DNA of 64,000 bases from JAKQDH01 sp029558835 (lineage in GTDB: Bacteria; Planctomycetota; Phycisphaerae; UBA1845): positions 1 through 64,000 of the forward strand of contig DAOQSN010000007.1 of the NCBI GenBank assembly GCA_035356615.1, written 5' to 3'. This document shows, piece after piece, positions 35,617 through 44,769 of this stretch. The position numbers and the translations under genes are program-made. Each line of letters begins with the position of its first letter. The first letter of the stretch is position 1. The notes under the pieces are model-generated. The model ran no database searches. It saw only the letters and a program-made list of their open reading frames with translations, and was not told the DNA's origin.

Positions 35617-38124
35617 CTACTGTTCCAGTGCATCTGCGATTTGAGAAATGAGGAATCCCACGTCTTCACTGACGAACGCCAGCCTCGGATCCAGCAGCGC
35701 GCAGGCGACCTCCCCGCGCTCCTCTGCGCTCAGGACGCGATGCGCCAAGTTAATGAACCCCTCAACGATGTCCGGAAACGCCGCGGCCTGCGCCGCGTCT
35801 TCGAAATCCACGAACGTCAAATACAGAATGAGGGCCTGACCAAAGGCAGAGGCATCCTGTTGGGCTCCCTGCTCGCCGCCGCGAAACGCGGGCCCAGAGC
35901 AGGCGCACACCACCCCGATGGGACAGTCGCCGACGTCGGGCAACAAAGTCCCGAACCACGGCTCAAAGTGCCCGGCACCGTTGAGCAGGTTGATTTCCAT
36001 AATCAGGTCGGCCACTGACTGTCCGCCGGAGTGGTTGATGTCCGCCTGGTAGACGGTGCAGGTGCCTGGGTTGTTGAGGCAGTTGACGAGCGCGGTGACG
36101 TCCGCAGCGCTGGCCGTCGGACCCTCATCAACGTTCGCGGGGTGGGCGATGTAGGTAACGTAGCTGCCGTCCGGGACGTACTCGATCGTGGTGGCCGCCC
36201 CGGCCGTGATCGGGCGCCGCAGCAGGAGCACGTACTCCCCGGGATTCTGGCCGGCGCTCACGCTCAGAATCCCATTACGCCCGTAACCCGCGTCGTCCGT
36301 CTCACAGAGCGCCCAGCAGCCGACGTCGTCGGCACCGGTCACCTGCCCCGAAAGCGTGATGTAGATCGGCTCGCTGGGGGCGCTCGGGCGTCCGATGCCC
36401 TGAAGGGCCGCGAGCGAGTCATCGTTGACGGGGTGCGGCTGGCGGGCGTCCACCGTGCCGTCGGGCGGCGCCGCGGCCACGATCGTCGCGTCGGGGCAGC
36501 CGCCCGCGGTGTACTCGTAGGGCCCCATGTCGATGATGTGCGTCTCGGGCACTTCGGGACACTGCGCGGGGCACGCCACGCCGGTGTTCTGGATGGTGGG
36601 GTCGTCGAGGAAGCGCGGATGGGCGGCCAGATCCAGCGGCGTGCATTCGTCTGGCTCGGTGTCCTCATCGACATCCAGAACGTCCAGCGACGTGAGGCAA
36701 TTGTCCCCCGCGTCGATCACCGGCGACGGCGGTGAGGAGACGGAGGACACCCGGTAGTTGCACAACTCGGCGTCCCGGAACTGCGGATCGAGGCGCAGCA
36801 CGCCGGCGGATAGGGCGACCTGACTATAGAGTTCAACCTCGATGATCCCCTGGTCTCCGGGGAAGATGTCGGTGTACCAAAAACCTATATCGGAATGGTA
36901 CGCCGCGCGGACTTCGTTGTGGGCCTTGTTGTTATCCGTCCCCACCCAGTTGTCCCACAAGATGCTGTTGTAGACATACGCACAGGTAAACGCGCCGTAA
37001 ACGCCGCCCCCGTATTCACGTGCGCGATTGTTGACCACCGTACAGTTCGTCATGGTCGGGTTCGACCGGTCCCCGAAATACACGCCGCCGCCTCGTCCCG
37101 CTGGGTTGTTGTCGTCGTTGTTATCCGCGACGTTGCCGTAGATCAGGCAATCCTCCACGCGCACCGGCACGAGCTCGGTGCTGAGGCAGGCGCCCTGGTT
37201 CTCGGTGACCAACGCGGCGAGGCCCTGAAACACGCCGCCGCCAAAGATGGCCTTGTTCAACCCGATCTCGCAGTGACTGATCCAGGGTTGTGCATACCCA
37301 CGAATGCGGATGCCCCCGCCGCGGTCCCAGGCCTCATTGCAGGTGATTTCGCACCAGACGATCCGCGGCGCGTGCGGAGGGTCGGCCTCTTCCGCCCGGA
37401 TGTAAATGCCCCCGCCGCCGCTGTAGTAAGGGTTGCAGTCCCCTTCCGCACACGTGCTCCGGTTGCCCCGGATGATGTTGTTCCAGATCAGCGGCGAGCC
37501 GTCCTCGATGTAGATGCCGCCGCCGGTGGTCATGGGCGGGTTGGAGTTCTTGCGTGTCGCCTCGTTGTCCTCGATGATGTTGTCGACCACGGCCGCGTCA
37601 CTACGGTACAGGTGAATGCCACCACCCGCCGTGCCGGTGTTCGCCGTGATGACGTTCCCCCGGATGGTGGGGCTGCTCAACCAGCACTTGACCCCCGCGT
37701 CTTCACCGCCCGTGATGGTAAACCCTTCCAGGACCGTTTCGGGGCCGTGCGTGCTCTCGTCCCATTCCCTGCTGAAGCTGAAGATCGGTACGCACGGTTC
37801 ACCGTTATAGGCGACGATGGTACGCCCGGGCCCCTCACAACTGCGCAGGACGATTCGCTTGGCGACCCAATGCGGGGGATCACCGACACCGCCGGTGTTG
37901 AAGCGGATGTCGCCCTCCGCATACGTCCCCGGCAGCGCCAAGACGATCTCGTTCTCCGCAACGGCGTCGCTCCAGATGGCGTTTTGAATCCCGCAGAAGG
38001 GATGGTCATACGTCCCGTCGGGGCTGTTGTCCCGGCAGTCCTGGGTATCCGGGGCCACGTACCAGCACGTCTGCCCCTGCTCACATGGACAGTCGGCCCC
38101 GACTCGCGGCAACAAGGGTGTCAT
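35617..38124 (-). CDS. Right-handed beta-helix protein, leader out of frame
   Basis: A protein of 835 residues as read from ATG 38124, which has no signal peptide and no ribosome binding site because a (GA)10 tract lies directly upstream. The body has parallel beta-helix repeats (GGGIHLYRSDAAVVDNIIEDN, GGGIYIEDGSPLIWNNII and similar), as in planctomycete polymorphic surface proteins. From about residue 550 it shares a module with the protein at 43-2919, including DARQPHPV, a WxLCET motif and the closing EINLLNGA dockerin-like loop. All homologous exoproteins here are exported, so the true start is probably ATG 38191; the frame between the two is currently broken by the repeat length. It is probably either a phase-off surface protein or a slightly mis-sequenced gene. 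Confidence 0.75.
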   Translation of the reverse strand: MTPLLPRVGADCPCEQGQTCWYVAPDTQDCRDNSPDGTYDHPFCGIQNAIWSDAVAENEIVLALPGTYAEGDIRFNTGGVGDPPHWVAKRIVLRSCEGPGRTIVAYNGEPCVPIFSFSREWDESTHGPETVLEGFTITGGEDAGVKCWLSSPTIRGNVITANTGTAGGGIHLYRSDAAVVDNIIEDNEATRKNSNPPMTTGGGIYIEDGSPLIWNNIIRGNRSTCAEGDCNPYYSGGGGIYIRAEEADPPHAPRIVWCEITCNEAWDRGGGIRIRGYAQPWISHCEIGLNKAIFGGGVFQGLAALVTENQGACLSTELVPVRVEDCLIYGNVADNNDDNNPAGRGGGVYFGDRSNPTMTNCTVVNNRAREYGGGVYGAFTCAYVYNSILWDNWVGTDNNKAHNEVRAAYHSDIGFWYTDIFPGDQGIIEVELYSQVALSAGVLRLDPQFRDAELCNYRVSSVSSPPSPVIDAGDNCLTSLDVLDVDEDTEPDECTPLDLAAHPRFLDDPTIQNTGVACPAQCPEVPETHIIDMGPYEYTAGGCPDATIVAAAPPDGTVDARQPHPVNDDSLAALQGIGRPSAPSEPIYITLSGQVTGADDVGCWALCETDDAGYGRNGILSVSAGQNPGEYVLLLRRPITAGAATTIEYVPDGSYVTYIAHPANVDEGPTASAADVTALVNCLNNPGTCTVYQADINHSGGQSVADLIMEINLLNGAGHFEPWFGTLLPDVGDCPIGVVCACSGPAFRGGEQGAQQDASAFGQALILYLTFVDFEDAAQAAAFPDIVEGFINLAHRVLSAEERGEVACALLDPRLAFVSEDVGFLISQIADALEQ

Positions 38125-38191
38125 TGCGAGAGAGAGAGAGAGAGAGAATCAAGCTCGACTGCATTCGCCTGGGGCTGGGGGAGTGAAGCAT
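38125..38191 (-). other. Out-of-frame signal-peptide leader of the beta-helix gene
   Basis: ATG at 38191 follows a GGAGGG Shine-Dalgarno (38199-38204) with a 7-bp spacer. It encodes MLHSPSPRRMQSSLILSLSLS, then runs off frame. If the dinucleotide tract had one more unit, reading would continue LAMTPLLPRVGA and into the annotated protein. That gives a basic n-region, a Leu/Ser core and a VGA cleavage site just before the first Cys. Confidence 0.75.
38128..38147. repeat. (GA)10 dinucleotide tract, putative contingency switch
   Basis: Twenty uninterrupted bases of GA on the plus strand (TC on the coding strand) lie inside the signal-peptide coding region. The current length leaves the leader and the body of the beta-helix gene in different frames. 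Slipped-strand mispairing by one unit gain or two unit loss restores fusion. Confidence 0.9.
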
Positions 38192-38279
38192 CAACGAACC
38201 CTCCGGGAGGGAGACGAACGAGAAGGTCAACGAGCCATCGGGCAGTATACACGGACGTTACTCGGCGGTCAAGGGCGTC

Positions 38280-38386
38280 GAATGCAGAATGAAGAATGCA
38301 GAATGAAGAAAGGGAAGTCCGAGAGTTCCGGGTCCTGCGTGGCCCTCCGCCTGCTTTCTTCATTCTTACTTCTGCATTCTGCATTC
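38280..38386. repeat. Long inverted repeat of GAATGCAGAATGAAG type
   Basis: Arms of about 33 bp at 38280-38312 and 38354-38386. The left arm itself is a tandem of GAATGCAGAATGAA; the right arm is its near-complete reverse complement (TTCTGCATTCTGCATTC). The loop is about 41 bp. The low GC of the arms stands out in this GC-rich genome. It could be transcribed as a long hairpin. Confidence 0.8.
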
Positions 38387-38619
38387 GTACTCCACCTCCC
38401 GGCGCCGCGCGGGTCGGAGCACCGGGCGCAAGCCCGGTGGCATACACTCGGGGACGACGACCCCGCGCGTGGCATCCGCGGCGTCCGTGTCCGCGGGCTC
38501 GCGCCCGCGGCTCTGACTTCCCCCGCGCATACGCCAACCATCCATGCTCACGGTACGCGAGAGCATGGCACTTGCTTCCCGGGGAGCGGCACCCGAGGCG
38601 CGGCCGTGTGGCTCCCACG

Positions 38620-38654
38620 CCCTCACCCCTACCCCTCTCCCGGGGGGAGAGGGG
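38620..38654. repeat. Family D hairpin repeat
   Basis: Here the motif is in reverse orientation: CCCTCACCCCTACCCCTCTC followed by CCGGGGGGAGAGGGG. Confidence 0.7.
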
Positions 38655-39187
38655 TTTAGAGGTCGCACGCACATGGCCAGCGCGGGCGCGGGGTCAATGC
38701 GCACAGTTACCGCGCCTCCGCCGCCGGGTCTTCTTCGGCGCCGGGCAAAGACTGTCCCCGCTACCGGTTCGTCCGGCAGGTTGGTGCGTTCTTACACGCC
38801 GCCGTTGGGTTTTTTCCGCCTTTTTTTGTTGCCTGGGGCCCGGAGAAACCAGGGGGCCGCCAGAGTGGGCCGGGGACAACGGCATGCGGGGGTGGCGTCA
38901 CCGGCAAGCTCTACCAGACGCCACTACGGACGCGAGGAAACGCGCCCCAGACGGGTCGGACGGGGACCGGAAGCCACTTCCGACACCGTCAGCACGCAAG
39001 ACCGTCCTCTCAGAACATGCCTGGAAGGGCGAACCGCTAACAGCCTGTTGCAGAGCGCCTTGCCTGCCGTGGAGCCCTCGGAAAGCACGCCGTCCGGCGT
39101 CCTCCACCTCGGCCACAGGCGGCCAACGCGACTTCCTCAACAGGCAGCTAACGCTCCGCGAGGACGTCACACCTGCCGTTCGGACTG

Positions 39188-40861
39188 TCAATGTTCGCAC
39201 TCATCCGCCGTGCCCGGCCGGCCCGGCAACTGCAACTTCTCCGCACTTTCCTTCGCCAGCGGCTCCCAGCAGGCGAAGTTGTCCTCCTCGATCTTGCAGT
39301 AGCCGCTCGTCTCATAGCGAGAGAACGAGTTGTAACCCCAGCTTAGGTACTCGGAGTCACCCCCGCCGTGCGTGGTGATGAGGAAGCGATTGGTGAGCCC
39401 GCCGAAGCCGCGGGCCTGGTCGGCCGGGCCCTTCGTATCACCGTGGTTAGCGTCCACCGGGACCCAACCGTAGTTGGGCAGGTATACCTGGGCCCAGCGA
39501 TGGAACGCCTCATCCACGCTGGCATCGTCGCCGCGCACCACTACGCTGCCCTGATACCGCGCGGGCAGCCCGGCCGCCCGACATAAGGCCACGAAACTGA
39601 ACGTGTACTCCGAGCAGGAGCCCGTCCCGCGTTTCAGCACCACCTCCGGCACGTCCCACCCGCCGACCATTTCATACTCCAGCCGGTCGATCAGGTAGTC
39701 GTAGATCTTGCGGGCGATCCAGTAACAGTTGCGTTCGTCACCGACGATCTTCTTCACCGTCTCCTGGATGTAGGGACTGCTGACACGGTACCGCGAGCCG
39801 TCCAGTGTGTAGCGCGTGCGGAGATCAGCCGGGATGTCGTCCAGCGTCCCCGTCTGCTCGGGGACAATCAGGTAGCGGATCGCCGAGACCCGCACCGGCA
39901 CGCTGTAGGTAAACAGTTGCTTGCGGCCTGCGGGAACCTGTCCCAGTTCGAAGATCGCGCAGACCTGCCCCCATTGGTCGGCGGCCACCCGCGTTGGCGG
40001 CATCGAGTATTGCAGTTCGCTGAGAATCTCCTGATTAGGAAGGCTGTCCGGCACGGCTACGTTCACCACGAGGTCCCGCACTTCCCCGGGGCCGTAGTTG
40101 TTCAGCGCCCACAGATACTCGACGCGAGCCTCGCGTGTCTCCGACAGGCGGTAGCGCTGATCGCCGCTGAGGGCAAGGCAGTACAGTTTGCGCGTCTGGA
40201 AATCAACGTTCCACAGGCAGTTTTCGCCGGCCGCCAACCCCGCGGCATAGGGTCCGGGGGCCGGGAGCACGTTGACCACCTTGCCGGTCTCGGCGCGTAC
40301 CATGTACAGTTCGTCCTTGACGCGGTTGGCCACCCACAGGTAGCCGTCCACATACGTCATGGACGTACAACCGGCCTCGGGGACGTCAAAGTAGCCGAGA
40401 ATGGTGCCATCCTCCGGCACCACGCGGTAGATCTTGCGGCTTTTCCCTTCGAGGATGAACAGCACGCCGTCGCCGTAGGCCAGCCCCACCGCCTGCGTTC
40501 CCGGTGCCTCGAAGCGTGTCAGCACCGCCCCCGTCCCGGGCGTCGTGACCAGAATCAGCCCCGTGTGATCGTCGGAGACGAAGAACCTACCGTCGCCGAA
40601 GGCAAGCCCGGCCGGCTTCAACGTCGGGGCGTCCCAGCTTCGCACGACGCGTCCGTCCGCCGGATCGAGCTCGAAGAGCTTCGCAGCCCGCCAGTCGGCC
40701 AGATACAGGTGCTTGCCGTCCGACGCCAGCCCAGCCGGGTACTTGCAGGGGATGTCCAGCGTCGCCGTCGCGTCCCCCGGCGCCACTCCGGCGTACGCAC
40801 CCCAGTGCGACGACACCGCCACGCCCACAACCAGCACGAGCACCGCCCAACGTGAACTCAT
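39188..40861 (-). CDS. Exported protein with beta-propeller and transglutaminase-like domain
   Basis: A protein of 557 residues with ATG 40861 preceded by AGGAGGT at 5-bp spacing. A signal peptide occupies about residues 1-25. Residues 35-240 are propeller-like repeats (GLAFGDGRFFVSD, GLAYGDGVLFILEG). A transglutaminase-like domain follows with a complete triad: Cys416 in GTGSCSEYT, His454 in FHRWAQVYLP and Asp470 in VPVDANHGD. Bacterial transglutaminase-fold proteins usually act as peptidases or amidases rather than cross-linkers. The combination suggests a periplasmic or surface hydrolase. It stands alone. Confidence 0.82.
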   Translation of the reverse strand: MSSRWAVLVLVVGVAVSSHWGAYAGVAPGDATATLDIPCKYPAGLASDGKHLYLADWRAAKLFELDPADGRVVRSWDAPTLKPAGLAFGDGRFFVSDDHTGLILVTTPGTGAVLTRFEAPGTQAVGLAYGDGVLFILEGKSRKIYRVVPEDGTILGYFDVPEAGCTSMTYVDGYLWVANRVKDELYMVRAETGKVVNVLPAPGPYAAGLAAGENCLWNVDFQTRKLYCLALSGDQRYRLSETREARVEYLWALNNYGPGEVRDLVVNVAVPDSLPNQEILSELQYSMPPTRVAADQWGQVCAIFELGQVPAGRKQLFTYSVPVRVSAIRYLIVPEQTGTLDDIPADLRTRYTLDGSRYRVSSPYIQETVKKIVGDERNCYWIARKIYDYLIDRLEYEMVGGWDVPEVVLKRGTGSCSEYTFSFVALCRAAGLPARYQGSVVVRGDDASVDEAFHRWAQVYLPNYGWVPVDANHGDTKGPADQARGFGGLTNRFLITTHGGGDSEYLSWGYNSFSRYETSGYCKIEEDNFACWEPLAKESAEKLQLPGRPGTADECEH

Positions 40862-41216
40862 CAACCACCTCCTGCCCAGGGACGCCCCTTACAAAACAGC
40901 TTGACTAAACAGAGAGCCGACCGACATTACGGGTGGCATGGCCAAGCGCAGCGCCGCCATGCTCTCTCATGGTTCCCAAGCTGCCGTCGGCAACTGCATG
41001 CCGGCGCCTTCGGCTTGGGCATGGCACCCAGCTTAGTTTCCCATTCGCGTGGTCCGATTCAACCCCTCGAGAAGGCAGTCTCAGCCCCCCGCCGGCGGGG
41101 AAAACGCCAAGCCGTAGCGACCGCCGAGCCATCCCCATCGAACCAGGAGTCCCTCCCCCGGCCGCGGTCGCCGCCCTCCGGGCATCCGCGCTCCGAACGT
41201 ACCTTACCAGTGAGCG
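40862..41216. other. Intergenic region carrying repeat A copy 4
   Basis: About 355 bp between two leftward genes. It holds family A copy 4 (40931-41029) and its flank. No supported gene is seen. Confidence 0.5.
40931..41029 (+). repeat. Palindromic repeat family A, copy 4
   Basis: The best-preserved copy. Left arm GGGTGGCATGGCCAAGCGCA then GCGCCGCCATGC; right arm GCATGCCGGCGCCTTCGGCT then TGGGCATGGCACCC. The flank TTTCCCATTCGCGTGGTCCG follows. Confidence 0.8.
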
Positions 41217-42830
41217 TCACGCGTTCATATCCGCCCAGCGCTTGGCCATTTGCCCGAAGATGGCCAGCGCGACCGCCGCGACCACGCCAATGGCCGCGAA
41301 TGGAATCCAAACGTACAGGTGCGGGGAATACGTGGTCCAGAGCAGTTCCGTGGCGGCCTGGGCGTCGAGGCCCGTCAGCGCCTGAAGGCGGGCGAACGCC
41401 TCGGTCCGCGGGACGCCGACACTCTCGACCAGCGTGCCAACCTGCCCGTTCCAGCCTAGGTGCAGCGTTTGCGGAAAGTTCTCGGCGATGTAGCGCAGGG
41501 CCAGGGTCGCCTTCTCGCCGAACCGGCCGTAGACCTCCCCGGCAATCCACGAGCCGGCGAAAACGCCGATGCCGACCGGGATGTTGACGTAGCCGAGGTA
41601 CAGCCCCTTCTTGCCCGGCGGGGCGATCAGGCCGAGGTACTCGTTCTTCTTCGGACCGGTGGCCATCTCACCCAGCGAAAAGAACACGATGCCGAGAATG
41701 AGAATCCAGGGGTTCATCGTCAAGCCGGCCACCAGTACGCCCACCGTCGCCAGCAACATGCCACCGAGCATTGCGGTCAGGGTCCGCATGCGGCGCGTCA
41801 GCCAGGCCATGCCCACCACACCGGCAATAATGAACAGAGAGTTGAGGCTCAGGAGGACCTGCTGCGGGACTTGCGGCCCACGCGGCGTTTCGTCGGTGAC
41901 GGCGTCGTACAGTGGTGCCGGCAGCCAGGCAAGCTGGTGCGCGATGGGCGAACTGTCAATCCAGTCGGAGATGAAGTTCGGCTGGAGGTCCCAGAGCTGG
42001 TACATCATCAGCCAGAAACAGGACATGATGATGAGCCAGGTAATCAGCCTCGGCTCGGCGATGTTCACCAGGGTCTTCCAGAGCACCGTCAGGGGTGAAC
42101 CGTGCTTGTCGGCGCCCGTGGGCACGTCCTTGAACGTAAACAGCAGCAGGAAGTTACACGACATGAACGCGGCCGAGAGCAGGAACAGATTGCGCCAGGC
42201 TTCCTTCGAATGCTCGCCGGCCAGTGCGAAGACCAGCGCCGGGATCCAGTGTCCGACGAACGCCCCGACGTTCACCACCCAGTAGAAGATGCCCCAGCCG
42301 ACGGAGGAGTTCGCCTTGTGCAGGTTGTGGGCGAGCGAGCCCTGAATGCTCGGCTTAAAGAACGCCGTCCCGGTCGCCAATACCATGATGGAGAGGAACA
42401 GCGACCAGAAGTTCGACCGGTCCAGCGCCGAGATCAGCTCGAAACCGTCGGCACCCAGCTTGGCCGGCAGCCACACGACGTCGCGGACGAGGGCCACCAG
42501 CAGGTAGCCGATCGTCATCATCGTGATCGAGAAGGTCATCGTGACCTTGTAGCCGTACCGGTCGGCGAATCCGCCGGTGGCCATCGGCAGGAGGGACTGG
42601 AAGATCGCCCACCACGCGTAGATCAGACCCTTCTGCTGGGCCGTCAGGTGCAGGCCGCCGGGATCGTCGGCCTGCATGATATAGATCGGCGCCATGACGC
42701 GCAGCGTGTAGAACGCCAGGCGCTCGAACATCTCGATCGAGTTGAGCATCCAGAACGCCCGGCCGAACCCCTTCTTCCCCGTCTCCGGGGTTCCGCCGCC
42801 CGCCGCGTCGCCCCTTGACTCGACTCCCAT
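41217..42830 (-). CDS. POT/PTR-family proton-coupled oligopeptide transporter
   Basis: A 12- to 14-segment membrane protein of 537 residues, the usual size for bacterial POT transporters. The family signs are IEMFERLAFYTLRVM (like the ExxERFxYYG motif of the first helix), GGFADRYGYK after helix 2, and GTAFFKPSIQGSLA (like GNGFFKP). It probably imports di- or tripeptides with protons, though ERLAFY departs from the ERFSYY consensus and substrate range is open. The start has GGAGG at 5-bp spacing. The DoxX-family gene lies upstream on the same strand, about 220 bp away. Confidence 0.85.
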   Translation of the reverse strand: MGVESRGDAAGGGTPETGKKGFGRAFWMLNSIEMFERLAFYTLRVMAPIYIMQADDPGGLHLTAQQKGLIYAWWAIFQSLLPMATGGFADRYGYKVTMTFSITMMTIGYLLVALVRDVVWLPAKLGADGFELISALDRSNFWSLFLSIMVLATGTAFFKPSIQGSLAHNLHKANSSVGWGIFYWVVNVGAFVGHWIPALVFALAGEHSKEAWRNLFLLSAAFMSCNFLLLFTFKDVPTGADKHGSPLTVLWKTLVNIAEPRLITWLIIMSCFWLMMYQLWDLQPNFISDWIDSSPIAHQLAWLPAPLYDAVTDETPRGPQVPQQVLLSLNSLFIIAGVVGMAWLTRRMRTLTAMLGGMLLATVGVLVAGLTMNPWILILGIVFFSLGEMATGPKKNEYLGLIAPPGKKGLYLGYVNIPVGIGVFAGSWIAGEVYGRFGEKATLALRYIAENFPQTLHLGWNGQVGTLVESVGVPRTEAFARLQALTGLDAQAATELLWTTYSPHLYVWIPFAAIGVVAAVALAIFGQMAKRWADMNA

Positions 42831-43051
42831 GACACCTCCGTCCTACCGAACGTGATTCCCCCGGAACGCGCCGCACCCGCAGCCAGGCCGCACGACCCAT
42901 GCTCCGCCCCATGAACCGAGAGGGTTGCCCGCGGTGAGCACCCCAGCGACCGGAGGTTGCCGAGGGAGTCTGCCGGAAGACGACGACCCGGTCAAGACAA
43001 TTCGGGAAGGGCCGGGACCGATTTCCACGATCCCGCGCTGCGCTCGCCGCG

Positions 43052-43489
43052 CTATGCCTGACCGCGACGGCCGAGATGAAACCGATCGAACCGGCTCAGA
43101 TACAGGCCGACGCAGCAGATCAGCACGTAGTTGAAGTTCTGAGCGGCCACATCGTGCTTGCCGGCGACGGACATCCCGAACGCGAGCGAGATCATGAACA
43201 CCGAGGTGTAGACCCAGGCGATGCGCAGCCGCCACCCGATCAGCAGCCACACCACAATGGACGCTTCGACGAACGGCGTGAGATACCCATGCAGCGTCAC
43301 CAGCGGCGCCGGCAGCCACGTTTGCGCGAAGGCGTTCTGGAAGTAGACCACGGTCCCGCGAACCGACTCCCAACCGCCCTTCCACTTGGACACGGCGGCC
43401 GACAGGAACAGAGACGCCACCGCCAGCCGCATCACCACCGAAGCCCATGCCTCCGCCCCGGCCGTCCGTTCCTTGGTCAACTCGATCAT
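43052..43489 (-). CDS. DoxX-family membrane protein
   Basis: A protein of 145 residues with four hydrophobic segments (about 18-35, 62-85, 88-107, 113-130). It lacks the Cys cluster of the MauE-like protein at 33827-34357. The start has AGGAGG 8 bp upstream. DoxX proteins are linked to terminal oxidases and thiol-redox membrane complexes in other bacteria; the role here is unknown. Confidence 0.75.
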   Translation of the reverse strand: MIELTKERTAGAEAWASVVMRLAVASLFLSAAVSKWKGGWESVRGTVVYFQNAFAQTWLPAPLVTLHGYLTPFVEASIVVWLLIGWRLRIAWVYTSVFMISLAFGMSVAGKHDVAAQNFNYVLICCVGLYLSRFDRFHLGRRGQA

Positions 43490-43687
43490 TAGACGTGACC
43501 TCCTGGTCTTGTGTTGTCGGACAGCGCGGGGTCTACGATGGAATCAGCCCGCGCCATACAGGCCCCGCACGGCCCCTGCGACCGGCCCGACCACTCTCCC
43601 CCCCCGGAACATCTTAGCCCGCAGTCACGCGCTTTCCACAACGGGTGAGGCCATCCGAAGCGGAGGGCGAATCCCGCGAGCCCTCGC

Positions 43688-44017
43688 ATGGGAAGCACCT
43701 TCGCTGCCGGCCGTCTGGACACGAGAAGCCCCCGCGGGATCGAGATGCGTACCTCGCGGACCGACCAGGGGGGCGATGCCCTGCCGCCCAACCTTGGCTT
43801 TCCTCACGAGATGATCCGCGTGCGGAGCGACGTACCCGGCGACGCCGATCTCGACGAGTACACCGACCTGAAGGATCCCGCTCGGTTCCCGAACTGCTTC
43901 ACCGGCCCCGGCCCCGCGGACTTCAACTCCACCTGCTGGCGAATCGACATGGACTCCGATGACGACGTGGATTTCGCCGACTTCGCGGAGTTTGCGCAGG
44001 CCATGACCGGACCGTAA
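43688..44017 (+). pseudogene. Orphan dockerin-like C-terminal fragment
   Basis: The last 60 codons encode two calcium-loop units like the ends of planctomycete exoproteins: PGDADLDEYTDLKDPARF, then a Cys-bounded linker, then DMDSDDDVDFADFAEFAQAM. Upstream there is no signal peptide, no large domain and no ribosome binding site. It is most likely the surviving 3' end of a deleted secreted-protein gene, although a very small secreted dockerin protein cannot be excluded. Confidence 0.6.
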
Positions 44018-44065
44018 GGACCCGCCGACCCGTGCAGAGATGGAGGAAACCAGGGTGGGGGCCTT

Positions 44066-44086
44066 CCAGTGACTCAAAGTCCCTGG
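44066..44086. repeat. Family C palindrome, copy 1
   Basis: A 21-bp imperfect palindrome CCAGTGACTCAAAGTCCCTGG. A perfect relative lies at 50376-50396 with inverted orientation of the outer flank. Confidence 0.6.
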
Positions 44087-44152
44087 CAACCACCGTGCGC
44101 CCGCGGGGCGAAAGAGCAGGCATCCGCCGGCGCACGCGTTTAGCCTGCCGAC

Positions 44153-44653
44153 CTACTTCAACCTCTCCAGCAGCGACTTGAGAAAGCCCTTCAGCAGCGG
44201 GGCGGGGACGTTGCCGAGGGGCGGGGCCATCTGGTCCACCATGCGCGCCTGCACGTAGTCCCGCGCTTTCTGCTTCACACGGCGCAGCTCCTTGATCGTC
44301 TCCTCGACCACGTCGAGCTTGGAGTCGCGCATGGCCAGCACGTACCGCTCGACCAGCTCGGGGACTTCCACGACCTCACCCGCCGGGGTGGCCGGGGCGT
44401 TCCGTTCCGTGGTGGGGCCGACGTCACGCGAGAGGCTCGCCAAGTAGGTGGCGGCCTCCTCGCGCAGCTTCTGGTCCCGCTCCTCGTCCGTCTCATCGAG
44501 CGGCGCGATGCGGATTTCCTCATCGTCCGGCTCGGGCGGTTTGGGCACGTACACGAGGTTCTGGCAGGCCGGGCACTTGCCCTGCTTGCCCCCGGCGTTG
44601 TCCGGTGCCTTGATGAGCTTCCGACAGATCGGGCAGTGCAGTTCGATGGTCAC
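44153..44653 (-). CDS. Zinc-ribbon protein, planctomycete type
   Basis: A cytoplasmic protein of 166 residues starting at GTG 44653 (AGGAA upstream). The N-terminus is a four-Cys zinc ribbon (Cys7, Cys10, Cys27, Cys30: CPIC and CPAC around a GGKQGK turn), a domain very common at the head of planctomycete proteins. An acidic linker follows, then an amphipathic helical region (YVLAMRDSKLDVVEETIKELRRVKQKAR). No catalytic motif seen. It may be an adaptor that binds nucleic acid or protein. Confidence 0.75.
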   Translation of the reverse strand: MTIELHCPICRKLIKAPDNAGGKQGKCPACQNLVYVPKPPEPDDEEIRIAPLDETDEERDQKLREEAATYLASLSRDVGPTTERNAPATPAGEVVEVPELVERYVLAMRDSKLDVVEETIKELRRVKQKARDYVQARMVDQMAPPLGNVPAPLLKGFLKSLLERLK

Positions 44654-44769
44654 CGTCGCGTTCCTTTCCTATACCACAACTTCCTGACGCAACCCCCCTC
44701 CCTTGCAGGGAGGGGTCGGGGAGGGTCGGACCAACGCGACCTTCCACCTCACCCCACCCTCTCCTCCAG

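Larger units (their letters stand above)
38192..39187. other. 1-kb non-coding region with several repeats
   Basis: No convincing gene is visible in these 996 bp. It holds a long inverted repeat (38280-38386), a palindrome-rich stretch (38428-38575) loosely like family B, a family D hairpin (38620-38654), and a T-rich stretch near 38810-38830 following a GC-rich region. The rest looks like decayed sequence. Confidence 0.5.
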
